Positions 4,689 to 10,108 of a stretch of 10,108 nucleotides of DNA are shown in pieces. Location: contig JAIOTF010000191.1 in NCBI GenBank assembly GCA_021107195.1, positions 1 through 10,108 of the forward strand. The letters are read 5' to 3'. The stretch is from Anaerolineaceae bacterium (lineage in GTDB: Bacteria > Chloroflexota > Anaerolineae > Anaerolineales > Anaerolineaceae). How positions within the stretch are numbered: position 1 is the stretch's first letter; each line of letters begins with the position of its first letter. Under the pieces are notes generated by a model, which was not told where the DNA came from, searched no databases, and saw only the letters and a program-made list of their open reading frames with translations. Position numbers and translations under genes: made by a program.

Positions 4689-6146
4689 TTAAGTCTTTTG
4701 CCTTCCACGCCGATCCGCGGTACTGAAGGCCAACAAACCCAGCATGATTAGCAGCATCAGGTAAGCGAACCAGTCGCCCCAGCGCGAATATAGTGTCCGC
4801 ACGCCGCGCGTGGGGAGATCGGCCAGCATGATTCGCTCTGAGGTGGTGAAGAAATCCTGGTAGGTCAGGACTCGGCCCTGGTAATCCACCGCCATCGAGG
4901 TGCCTGAGTTCACCTGGCGAAAGACTGAAAATCCATTTTCTACGGCGCGGAACAAACCAACTTCGGTATGGTAGGGTTTGATCGGCTGCCAGTCGAAGGC
5001 TGGGACAAGCATGATGTCTACGGACTGACGGCCGGCCTGTTGGATAAACGCCGGGAAATCCATGTCGAAGCAAAGGACGGAAGCGATGCGCCCGTAGGGA
5101 GTGTCCACGAAATGGATCACACCATCCGAATCGGTCGGATACCACGATTTGGTCTTGGTGTATTCGTAAGCGCTTTGGCCTGTGGGCGTGATCATCCACA
5201 ACTTGTTATCGGCAGAGGCTTGTCCGTACTTGAAGATGACAGCTGAGGGGGCCAGGTAAACCTGGTGGTCGCGGGCAAATGCCTGCGCGCGGGCCATGAA
5301 AGTGTCCATGTCTTCGGGGTAAAGCATAGCGTTGGCTTCCGACCAGAAGATGATTTTAGCCCCGAACTGAGCCGCGCGGGCACTTTGGCTGAAAAGCTGC
5401 TCTTCCAATTGAGCAAACTCATCCGCATAGGCGTGCGCTTGCTCTTGTGGGGTGTTCAGATCGATCACCTCATCCCAGTAATTACGGCTTTGCTCGACGG
5501 TGACGCCAGCGACCTTCACCGTGGCGGCGACCGGCTCGTTAGAAAGACGCAGTCCTGCCAACACAAGGCTGACACAGACGACTGTGGTAAAGAGCATCAC
5601 CGGACCCCGCACCAGCTTTAAATCGAACCTCTGTTCCCAGGCCAGGTTGACCACAGAAGCCAACCAACTTACCACGAAGGTGAGGCCCCAAATTCCGGTG
5701 ACTGAGGCCAATTGGACGAGCGGCAAGGACGCGAACTGCGTGGGGGCTATCGAAAAATTCGATCCCAATGGGGAAAAGGCGACAATCCAATCCAGGATCA
5801 CATAAGTCGCCGGATAGACCAGGGTAGATAGCGCCAGCGGCAGCCGTCGCGATAGATACCGATCCAGATACATGGCAATGAGTATGGGCGTGGCCCGCGC
5901 CAGGCCAACGCCGATCTCTGCTGGGATGGAAAAGTCCCAGCCGCCGTGCACGTTGGCAAACAAAGCCAGGGTCATGACCGGGATTGCCAGGAACGCCGTC
6001 GTCCAGCGCTTTTGGGTGCGGACAAAGCGTAGCATGAAAATCGGCGCCAGCCACATGGCTATCGGCGCATTCCAGCGCCAGCCCATACAAAGGAATAAGG
6101 CAGCTCCTAAGATTAACCACAAGTACGACCAAAATTTGTTATTCAT
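4689..6146 (-). CDS. Apolipoprotein N-acyltransferase-like protein (Lnt/CN-hydrolase family)
   Basis: The 485-residue protein begins with several membrane helices (roughly residues 5-200). A soluble nitrilase-fold (carbon-nitrogen hydrolase) domain follows from about 210 to 440, and a final membrane helix lies near 457-475 before a basic tail. The catalytic triad is visible: Glu270 in FWSEANAML, a lysine in the YTKTKSWYP segment (331 or 333) and Cys359 in IASVLCFDMDFP. Lnt transfers an acyl chain to the N-terminus of lipoproteins on the outer face of the cytoplasmic membrane; other members act on different acceptors. Overall length and order match Lnt, but sequence around the triad is diverged (CFD instead of CYE), so substrate is uncertain. 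The ATG at 6144-6146 has AAAGGAT six bases upstream and overlaps the stop of the preceding gene as ATGA, which argues for coupled translation. No terminator lies immediately downstream. Confidence 0.85.
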   Translation of the reverse strand: MNNKFWSYLWLILGAALFLCMGWRWNAPIAMWLAPIFMLRFVRTQKRWTTAFLAIPVMTLALFANVHGGWDFSIPAEIGVGLARATPILIAMYLDRYLSRRLPLALSTLVYPATYVILDWIVAFSPLGSNFSIAPTQFASLPLVQLASVTGIWGLTFVVSWLASVVNLAWEQRFDLKLVRGPVMLFTTVVCVSLVLAGLRLSNEPVAATVKVAGVTVEQSRNYWDEVIDLNTPQEQAHAYADEFAQLEEQLFSQSARAAQFGAKIIFWSEANAMLYPEDMDTFMARAQAFARDHQVYLAPSAVIFKYGQASADNKLWMITPTGQSAYEYTKTKSWYPTDSDGVIHFVDTPYGRIASVLCFDMDFPAFIQQAGRQSVDIMLVPAFDWQPIKPYHTEVGLFRAVENGFSVFRQVNSGTSMAVDYQGRVLTYQDFFTTSERIMLADLPTRGVRTLYSRWGDWFAYLMLLIMLGLLAFSTADRRGRQKT

Positions 6147-6559
6147 TTGTAATCCTTTCTTGAGTAAAGATATTTTCCGATAAGACTTAGCATCACGAGA
6201 CCCAGCATACATAGCCAGGGAAAGAAATCACACAGGGTAATGTAAAGGGTGCGGACACCCTCCACCTGCAGATAGCCCAAGGCTCCGCGTCCGCTGGCCG
6301 TATAGTGATTGACAGCGGCCAAGAAGTATTCCTGGTAATCCACAACATTGACCAAATAATCGCGCACCAGTCCCAAAACGGTCTTCTGTGTATGCAGGAA
6401 ACTCACCAGAAAGACTAATCCTGGCCAGGTGGCAATGGAGGCGATGTGTATGCCATTCGAAAATATTAACTGACTTCCCGCTACCGCTAGCCAGAGGAAC
6501 GAAAGCTGGTCGGGGAAAGACAAGCTTGTTGAGGTGAAACGATATCTGGATGGGTTCAT
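6143..6559 (-). CDS. Lnt-like mini-paralogue lacking the catalytic domain
   Basis: This 138-residue membrane protein matches both ends of the Lnt-like protein encoded just downstream and lacks the middle. Its N-terminal part (FLWLAVAG... through FLHTQKT) parallels residues about 5-48 of the neighbour (YLWLILGA... through FVRTQKR). Its second half (DYLVNVVDYQEYF..., GVRTLY, then a hydrophobic segment with MLGLVML) parallels the neighbour's last about 70 residues (DYQGRVLTYQDFF..., GVRTLY, LIMLGLL). Roughly 370 residues, including the E-K-C triad, are missing. The frame is open throughout. The second ATG (6557-6559) is preferred because AAGGA lies seven bases upstream; the ATG at 6563-6565 is too close to it. 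The stop overlaps the next start as ATGA. It may be a deletion derivative kept by chance or a membrane partner of the full enzyme. Confidence 0.7.
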   Translation of the reverse strand: MNPSRYRFTSTSLSFPDQLSFLWLAVAGSQLIFSNGIHIASIATWPGLVFLVSFLHTQKTVLGLVRDYLVNVVDYQEYFLAAVNHYTASGRGALGYLQVEGVRTLYITLCDFFPWLCMLGLVMLSLIGKYLYSRKDYK

Positions 6560-6644
6560 ATTCATTTTCCTTGCAGTTCAGTGTACTAGCAAAGAGGTCG
6601 CTTGTAATCGACCGAAATGTGGATTAAGGGGGTGGAGAAACAAA

Positions 6645-6679
6645 AACACCGTGCGAGCGCTATACATTCGCACGGTGTT
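6645..6679 (-). terminator. Rho-independent terminator of the decayed luxR-type gene
   Basis: AACACCGTGCGA (6645-6656) and TCGCACGGTGTT (6668-6679) form a perfect 12-bp stem with an 11-base loop. On the minus strand the stem continues into TTTTGTTTCTCC, a good U-tract. It starts 14 bases after the end of the LuxR remnant, separating it from the Lnt-like operon further along the same strand. Confidence 0.85.
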
Positions 6680-6692
6680 GAAGGTTTTCCAC

Positions 6693-7110
6693 TCAGAGCA
6701 GCTTCTGTTTCCTGGCTTGATTGACTGCTTGCATGCGGCTCTGCACCCCTAGCTTGCGGTAGAGATTGTTGATATGGGTCTTTGACTGTGCGCAGCGCAA
6801 TGACCAGCCGCTGTGCGATCTCTTGGTTCGGTAAACCTTCGGCCAGCAACTGCAACACTTCCCGCTAGCGATTGCTGAGCTACTCAGCACGTGCGCGGCT
6901 GGTTTGAGAATGGGCAAAGTGCTGACTGCTGGCTACATGCCAAGCGCAGATTGGCGCAATAGCGGCGTAAGGCTGCCGGGGCTCCACAGGGCTCGCTTTT
7001 CGTCTGTAGATCAGCCAGCAGCCGTCGCATCGGCTCGCCCGCGTCCACGAACATGCGCATGAAGCCGGCAGGCAGGGACCCACTCAAGGGCGGTTCAAAA
7101 GCTCGATGTC
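6693..7110 (-). pseudogene. Decayed LuxR-family (MalT-like) regulator, C-terminal part
   Basis: Joining frames on the minus strand gives the end of a large MalT/LuxR regulator. First comes GSLPAGFMRMFVDAGEPMRR (about 7080-7020), typical of the helical repeat domain. After at least one frameshift near 6990 comes the GerE helix-turn-helix: LSNR, a stop, then REVLQLLAEGLPNQEIAQRL and RTVK. An extra base in the AAA at 6781-6783 then shifts the frame to THINNLYRKLGVQSRMQAVN. Two in-frame TAG codons stand where LSNRE-type glutamates are expected. The upstream ATP-binding portion is absent; sequence beyond about 7110 changes into the dispersed repeat. The gene is dead, yet its terminator is intact. 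Exact 5' limit is uncertain. Confidence 0.8.
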
Positions 7111-7148
7111 TGGATTCCAGGTCTGCCCTTGACGGGGTGGCCGGAGGA

Positions 7149-7272
7149 GTCAATACTTGTGCGCCACTTTTCATGCCACAGCATCCCATTTTTCCTCTTC
7201 ACTGGCCCCACAGTACACCCAGGATTTACCGGTCTCCCACCAGATCAAGGTTGTGCGCAATCATTCCATCTC
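7149..7272 (+). repeat. Dispersed ~125-bp repeat, copy 2
   Basis: This is the partner of 2010-2137 in the same orientation, with the same start (GTCAATA) and end (ATTCCATCTC). Point differences and a few small gaps are concentrated in the middle. It lies between the LuxR remnant and the XRE-cupin promoter region. Both copies sit at gene graveyards, which suggests a former mobile element or a recombination scar. Confidence 0.7.
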
Positions 7273-7456
7273 AACTGACAATTTCATTCAGTTCTTTGCA
7301 AAATCAAGACACTCTGTTTTGTCAATGTGCAGCGGTGGTTCTAACAAGCCGGGAGAATTGCTCTCGCTCAGCAACTTGGGAGTCTGCCCCACCCTCTTTT
7401 ATCAACTTCACATACCTGCTAAACAAATCAGGGACAATAATGTAATAATCAAATGG
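7273..7456. other. Intergenic stretch without recognisable content
   Basis: Sequence between the repeat and the XRE-cupin promoter contains short open frames with no recognisable similarity, no ribosome sites and no strong hairpin. It may be further debris from the element that left the repeat. Confidence 0.45.
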
Positions 7457-7494
7457 TTGAAATTTTCCGAAATTGTACTATAATAATAGTACAA
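7457..7494 (+). promoter_or_regulatory. Promoter with overlapping operator for the XRE-cupin operon
   Basis: TTGAAA (7457-7462) and TATAAT (7479-7484) are separated by 16 bases, a near-consensus sigma-70 promoter. A perfect inverted repeat with 9-bp arms, TTGTACTAT (7473-7481) and ATAGTACAA (7486-7494), overlaps the -10 box and the expected start point. A bound dimer would shut the promoter, so autoregulation by the XRE-cupin protein encoded directly downstream is the simplest reading. Confidence 0.75.
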
Positions 7495-7513
7495 GGTGAA
7501 AGAGGATTATTTT

Positions 7514-8221
7514 ATGTCAAACAATAAGCGCGATAAAACCCGTATCCAAACAGGGCGACGTCAGAGCCAGTGGCGTGAAAGTCTCATGGCAACTATGCAG
7601 CCCTCAACAGAAAATCCAAAGCCCACGGAGATTAACGTTGGACGCCAACTACAAGAACTACGGAAACAGCAAAGTTTATCAATCCGTTCCCTGGCCGAAA
7701 TGAGCGGCCTGAACTTCAATACGCTCAGTCTGATCGAGAATGAAAAAACGTCTCCCAATGTCAATACTCTTCAGCGTTTAGCCACAGCTCTACAAGTTCC
7801 CATAACAGCCTTTTTTGAGTCCTCTTTCATTCGTAAAGAAATTGTTTTTCAAAAAAAAGGAGACCGGCCAGAAACAACATTTCCTCATGGAGAACTTGAA
7901 GATTTAGGCGGCGGAATGGCTTTAGGAGAAGCTACCCCTCTTTTGATGACTTTAAAACCCAATAGCAGCAGTGGTCTTGATGGAATCGTTCATACCGGTC
8001 AGGAGTTTGTTTATTGTCTGGAAGGCAGTATTGTCTATTGGGTTGGCGGTGATGAATACTTTCTTGAACCAGGTGATAGTCTGATCTTCCAAGCTCATAT
8101 TCCTCACCGTTGGGAAAACAGAGGCGAGATACTGAACCGCTCAATTCTTGTCATTTGTCCCTCCGACAATAGTGATCGTTCTGTAGAACAACATTTGATG
8201 AAAGATAACCCTGTGGAGTAG
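7514..8221 (+). CDS. XRE-family regulator with C-terminal cupin domain
   Basis: The 235-residue protein starts with a basic, probably flexible segment (residues 1-40). A Cro/CI-type helix-turn-helix follows at 43-97 (VGRQLQELRKQQSLSIRSLA..., NTLSLIENEKTSPNVNTLQRLA). A small cupin_2 barrel fills about 143-216 (HTGQEFVYCLEGSIVY, EYFLEPGDSLIF, HIPHRWEN) with His160, Glu164 and His198 placed as possible metal or ligand contacts. Family members sense small metabolites or redox and metabolic state and repress or activate neighbouring genes. The ATG at 7514 is chosen over the GTG at 7496 because AGAGGA lies seven bases upstream and because the GTG would lie at the very start of the transcript. It heads an apparent operon with the ferredoxin and zinc-ribbon genes. 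Confidence 0.9.
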   Translation: MSNNKRDKTRIQTGRRQSQWRESLMATMQPSTENPKPTEINVGRQLQELRKQQSLSIRSLAEMSGLNFNTLSLIENEKTSPNVNTLQRLATALQVPITAFFESSFIRKEIVFQKKGDRPETTFPHGELEDLGGGMALGEATPLLMTLKPNSSSGLDGIVHTGQEFVYCLEGSIVYWVGGDEYFLEPGDSLIFQAHIPHRWENRGEILNRSILVICPSDNSDRSVEQHLMKDNPVE

Positions 8222-8299
8222 TAAAGATAAAGGATTGGACATGGAATGCCCTCTGAGACAAAAAATGGTGCAGATAGTAAAGGTGGAAAGGAAGTGATT

Positions 8300-8746
8300 A
8301 TGACAATGGTCGTGAATCAGAATTTGTGTACTGGGTGCGGTATGTGTGTGGAAGCCTGCCCAAGCAATGCTATTAGTTTAATAACGGGCACCGCTTTCAT
8401 AGATCAAGAAAAATGCTCTTCCTGCCAGATTTGCACACGAGTTTGCCCAACAGGAGCTCTGCAATTTTCTAACATGGTTACCCCGGAAATTTTGAAGCCC
8501 CTCCCAGCAATGAATGTCTTATCTCCGAGAACCACCACAGAAATTTCTCCAAGGCCGGATAACTGGAAGACGACAATCATTTCGGTTTTCGGGCAGTATT
8601 TTTTACCCCGTCTGGCAGATGTTCTGGCAACCTTCATTGAACAGCGTTTCCTTTCAACAACTCCAAAACATACGCCAGAAACCGCTAATGCTTATCATGA
8701 TCGACCGAATAGACGGCATAAACGGCGCCACGGACGGATGATCTAA
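8300..8746 (+). CDS. 2[4Fe-4S] ferredoxin-like protein with basic C-terminal extension
   Basis: Residues 1-56 form a bacterial-type ferredoxin with two complete cluster motifs: Cys10, 13, 16 and 20 (CTGCGMCVEACP) and Cys39, 42, 45 and 49 (CSSCQICTRVCP). A further about 90 residues follow that ordinary ferredoxins lack: a Pro-rich linker, an amphipathic stretch (TTIISVFGQYFLPRLADVLATFI) and a very basic end (RPNRRHKRRHGRMI). The ATG at 8300 has AAAGGAAG about seven bases upstream; an in-frame ATG at 8246 would add 18 residues of non-ferredoxin sequence and is less likely. The role is electron transfer, probably with the neighbouring redox or metal-handling proteins. It lies 78 bases after the XRE-cupin gene on the same strand. 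The partner is unknown. Confidence 0.88.
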   Translation: MTMVVNQNLCTGCGMCVEACPSNAISLITGTAFIDQEKCSSCQICTRVCPTGALQFSNMVTPEILKPLPAMNVLSPRTTTEISPRPDNWKTTIISVFGQYFLPRLADVLATFIEQRFLSTTPKHTPETANAYHDRPNRRHKRRHGRMI

Positions 8747-8765
8747 GAATTCAATATAAATTGTT

Positions 8766-8986
8766 TCTGGAGGCGGCGGACGGCGCCAGCGCAACAGGTA
8801 TATGCAACCAGCGTCCACAGGCAGCTTTTCACTTATGTATTCCCGGCGCTGCAAGAGGAGGCCGAAACACCAAAAGACCTAACCAGCTGGCTAAAAGAGT
8901 TGCTTCATCAAAAAAGCATATTGTCAAAAAGGCGCGGAGATTGGTTTTCTTGTGCTGTTACAAAACATCTTGCGTCTCGTTGCTAA
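8766..8986 (+). pseudogene. Decayed DUF5320-like gene between ferredoxin and zinc-ribbon genes
   Basis: Two frames together resemble the end of DUF5320-type small proteins, which have a Gly/Arg-rich middle and a coiled-coil tail. From 8766 one frame reads SGGGGRRQRNRYMQPAS. After a shift around 8820 another reads FPALQEEAETPKDLTSWLKE and continues LLHQKSILSKRRGDW to a TAA at 8984-8986, a charged helix with heptad-like leucines. The second frame is also continuous with the ferredoxin frame after its stop and has no start codon before the coiled-coil part. The N-terminal part of such a protein is missing. DUF5320 proteins often neighbour ferredoxins and NifX/MTH1175-like proteins, which supports the call. 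The family assignment is from memory and moderate. Confidence 0.45.
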
Positions 8987-9011
8987 TTAAAAATATATAG
9001 GCAGGTGAAAA

Positions 9012-9224
9012 ATGTTTAATAAATTATTTCGGGGTGGGCGCGGTCAAGGGCGCAGAGCAGGTCAAAATCAGGGGCGCGGTCTTGGCAGCGGCAACAAGCC
9101 AGGTTCAGGCCCAACCGGAGATTGCATATGTCCCAATTGTGGGTACAGGAAAGCTCATCAAGTTAATGAACGCTGCCTCGACATTGCATGTCCAAAATGT
9201 GGCGCAAAAATGAGTCGGGAATAA
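9012..9224 (+). CDS. Small Gly/Arg-rich zinc-ribbon protein
   Basis: The 70-residue protein has a low-complexity Gly/Arg/Gln-rich N-terminal half (residues 7-36, RGGRGQGRRAGQNQGRG and following). The C-terminal half is a small cysteine cluster: Cys38, Cys40, Cys43, His49, Cys55, Cys60 and Cys63, in the order CICPNCG ... CPKCG. Two CPxCG knuckles fit a zinc ribbon; the extra cysteines could bind another metal. Similar short proteins occur next to ferredoxin and NifX/NifB-like genes in anaerobes. The ATG at 9012 has AGGTG five to six bases upstream. It follows the ferredoxin gene and the DUF5320-like remnant on the same strand. The exact function is unknown; metal binding or trafficking is inferred. 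Confidence 0.8.
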   Translation: MFNKLFRGGRGQGRRAGQNQGRGLGSGNKPGSGPTGDCICPNCGYRKAHQVNERCLDIACPKCGAKMSRE

Positions 9225-9270
9225 ACCAATTTCCGTTTCAGTAAACAAGCAAAACCATTAAAACTCCTGT

Positions 9271-9291
9271 CCCCGCTGCAAACAGACGGGG
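9271..9291. terminator. Weak hairpin after the zinc-ribbon gene
   Basis: CCCCG (9271-9275) and CGGGG (9287-9291) form a G/C-only stem with an 11-base loop, 46 bases after the zinc-ribbon stop codon. No clear U-tract follows on either strand, so it may be an attenuating structure rather than a full terminator. Confidence 0.3.
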
Positions 9292-9319
9292 CATTCAGCA
9301 AAGATAAACAAGGATAAAA

Positions 9320-9850
9320 ATGAAAATAATCAATGCTAATATATTTAGCCCAGAAAGCCAATTTCGTCTGGGCCAAGTTGAGTTCGATGACGGAGTGATT
9401 CAAGCTATCCATTATCTGAATTCCACATCAAAAGAAAGTGGGGCGGACATCATCGATTTATCAGGTCAATACCTCGTGCCGGGTTTTATTGAGTTGCAAA
9501 TCAACGGTGGATTTGGCAAGGATTTCACTGCATCACCTGAATCGATATGGGAAATCGCATCCAAAATGCCGCAGTTTGGCGTTACATCCTTTTTGCCTAC
9601 AATCATTACTTCCCCACTCGACACCGTAGCAAAAGCACAGACAATTGTAGTTCAAGACCCTGATAATGAATTCTGTGGTGCCAGCCCATTAGGGCTTCAT
9701 ATCGAAGGTCCTTTTTTAAACCCCGCCAAGAAAGGCACACATTCAGAAGCATTAATTCGCAATCCTTCTCTTGAAGACATACAAAACTGGACTTTGGATC
9801 AAGGCGTCAAATTAGTCACATTGGCTCCTGAACAATCTAATGCCCTGCGG
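9320..9850 (+). pseudogene. nagA: N-acetylglucosamine-6-phosphate deacetylase, N-terminal part, interrupted by an IS
   Basis: From the ATG at 9320 (AAGGAT five bases upstream) the first 177 codons encode the N-terminal half of NagA. It includes the start of the amidohydrolase barrel with VPGFIELQINGGFGKDF (residues 53-69), the Gln-x-Asn variant of the first metal region as in the E. coli enzyme. GVTSFLPTI lies at 87-95, GLHIEGPFLNPAKKGTH at 125-141 with the metal ligand Glu129, and KLVTLAPE at 164-171. NagA removes acetate from GlcNAc-6-phosphate in amino-sugar and cell-wall recycling. Similarity stops after NALR, where about half of the usual 380-400 residues, with the catalytic Asp and remaining His ligands, should follow. 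The frame continues without a stop into the transposase OrfA, so no functional deacetylase can be made from this portion. Confidence 0.85.
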
Positions 9851-9851
9851 G

Positions 9852-10108
9852 TGATTGTCCTGGTTCACCGTGAAATGGAAAAAGGGCAACCGTGCTATAG
9901 TTCACTAACGGAGGCCAAAACGATGAACAAAAAACGGAAGAATTACAGCCCTGAAGAAAAAGTCAGCATCTTGAAAGAACATTTGGTCAATGGAGTACCC
10001 GTATCAGAATTGTGTGATCGGCGACAATTACACCCAACGGTATTTTATCGCTGGCAGCGGCAATTGTTTGAACAGGGAGCCGCAGCTTTTCAGAGCGACC
10101 AAAAGCGG
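9852..10108 (+). mobile_element. IS3-type insertion sequence, left end (continues outside the window)
   Basis: nagA similarity ends at about 9850, and new sequence beginning TGATTGTCCTGGTT leads after about 70 bases to a transposase OrfA. A terminal TG is usual for IS3-family ends, but the exact boundary, inverted repeat and target duplication cannot be confirmed because the right end lies outside the window. Confidence 0.6.
9923..10108 (+). CDS. IS3-family transposase OrfA (HTH_Tnp_1 type), 3' end outside the window
   Basis: The 62 residues visible begin MNKKRKNYSPEEKVSILKEH, followed by VSELCDRRQLHPTVFYRWQR and an acidic/Ala linker (QGAAAF). This is the N-terminal helix-turn-helix of IS3/IS911-type OrfA proteins (Pfam HTH_Tnp_1), which bind the element's ends. 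The ATG at 9923 has GGAGG eight bases upstream. The same frame is open back to the nagA start at 9320, so a NagA-OrfA fusion of at least 263 residues is possible. The catalytic DDE partner (OrfB) would lie beyond the window. Confidence 0.85.
   Translation, partial: MNKKRKNYSPEEKVSILKEHLVNGVPVSELCDRRQLHPTVFYRWQRQLFEQGAAAFQSDQKR

Noticed and set aside
4639..5199. 186-residue minus-strand open frame rich in Arg, His and Pro
   Set aside because: It is an out-of-frame shadow of the Lnt-like gene, which has the catalytic motifs in its own frame.
5539..6132. 197-residue minus-strand open frame
   Set aside because: It is another alternative frame of the Lnt-like gene; no start signal and no recognisable domain.
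7053..7445. 130-residue plus-strand open frame across the LuxR remnant and repeat
   Set aside because: It spans three unrelated segments, has no ribosome site and shares no conserved reading with the other repeat copy.
8761..9000. 79-residue open frame starting with TTG
   Set aside because: No Shine-Dalgarno sequence. The same bases are better explained by DUF5320-like motifs in the other two frames.
1..10108. CRISPR array or phage module
   Set aside because: No set of short regularly spaced repeats, no cas-like protein and no phage structural or integrase gene was seen on either strand.

Overview
The window reads as an accessory, rearranged stretch of a bacterial chromosome of medium G+C content. 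No rRNA, complete tRNA or other taxonomic anchor is present. The gene mix (a MalT-like LuxR regulator remnant, an XRE-cupin regulator beside ferredoxin and Gly/Arg-rich zinc-ribbon genes, an Lnt-like acyltransferase, attC-like hairpins) resembles anaerobic Chloroflexota (Anaerolineae) or similar environmental bacteria. That assignment is inference from gene style only.

Left part (1-1850), minus strand: the 5' part of a FadR-type GntR regulator has a textbook TTGACA-N17-TATAAT promoter with a GntR-type operator at its start point. Next is an intact Gfo/Idh/MocA oxidoreductase that ends in a rho-independent terminator and has two clean dyads upstream. Both genes probably concern uptake or use of a sugar or related carbon source.

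Scar region (about 2010-2575): one copy of a roughly 125-bp repeat is followed directly by the frameshifted C-terminal half of an IS982-family transposase. The second copy of the repeat lies at 7149-7272, beside a decayed LuxR/MalT-type regulator (6693-7110) that still has an intact terminator.

Middle part, plus strand (2659-4620): a PadR-family regulator is followed by two diverged paralogous four-helix membrane proteins of unknown function. Each is followed by a related imperfect hairpin sharing an identical 17-bp core, which gives the stretch the look of a small gene-cassette array. About 300 non-coding bases before the second paralogue contain several perfect short hairpins and could be a structured RNA.

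Middle part, minus strand (4689-6559): an Lnt-like, nitrilase-fold N-acyltransferase with its E-K-C triad sits just downstream of, and overlaps by ATGA with, a 138-residue paralogue. The paralogue keeps only the N- and C-terminal membrane parts of the same family and lacks the whole catalytic domain.

Right part, plus strand (7457-10108): a strong promoter overlaps a perfect 9-bp inverted repeat and drives an XRE-cupin regulator. A 2[4Fe-4S] ferredoxin-like protein, a decayed DUF5320-like gene and a Gly/Arg-rich zinc-ribbon protein follow, probably as one operon. The window ends in nagA (N-acetylglucosamine-6-phosphate deacetylase), broken after about 177 codons by an IS3-type insertion whose OrfA frame is continuous with nagA.
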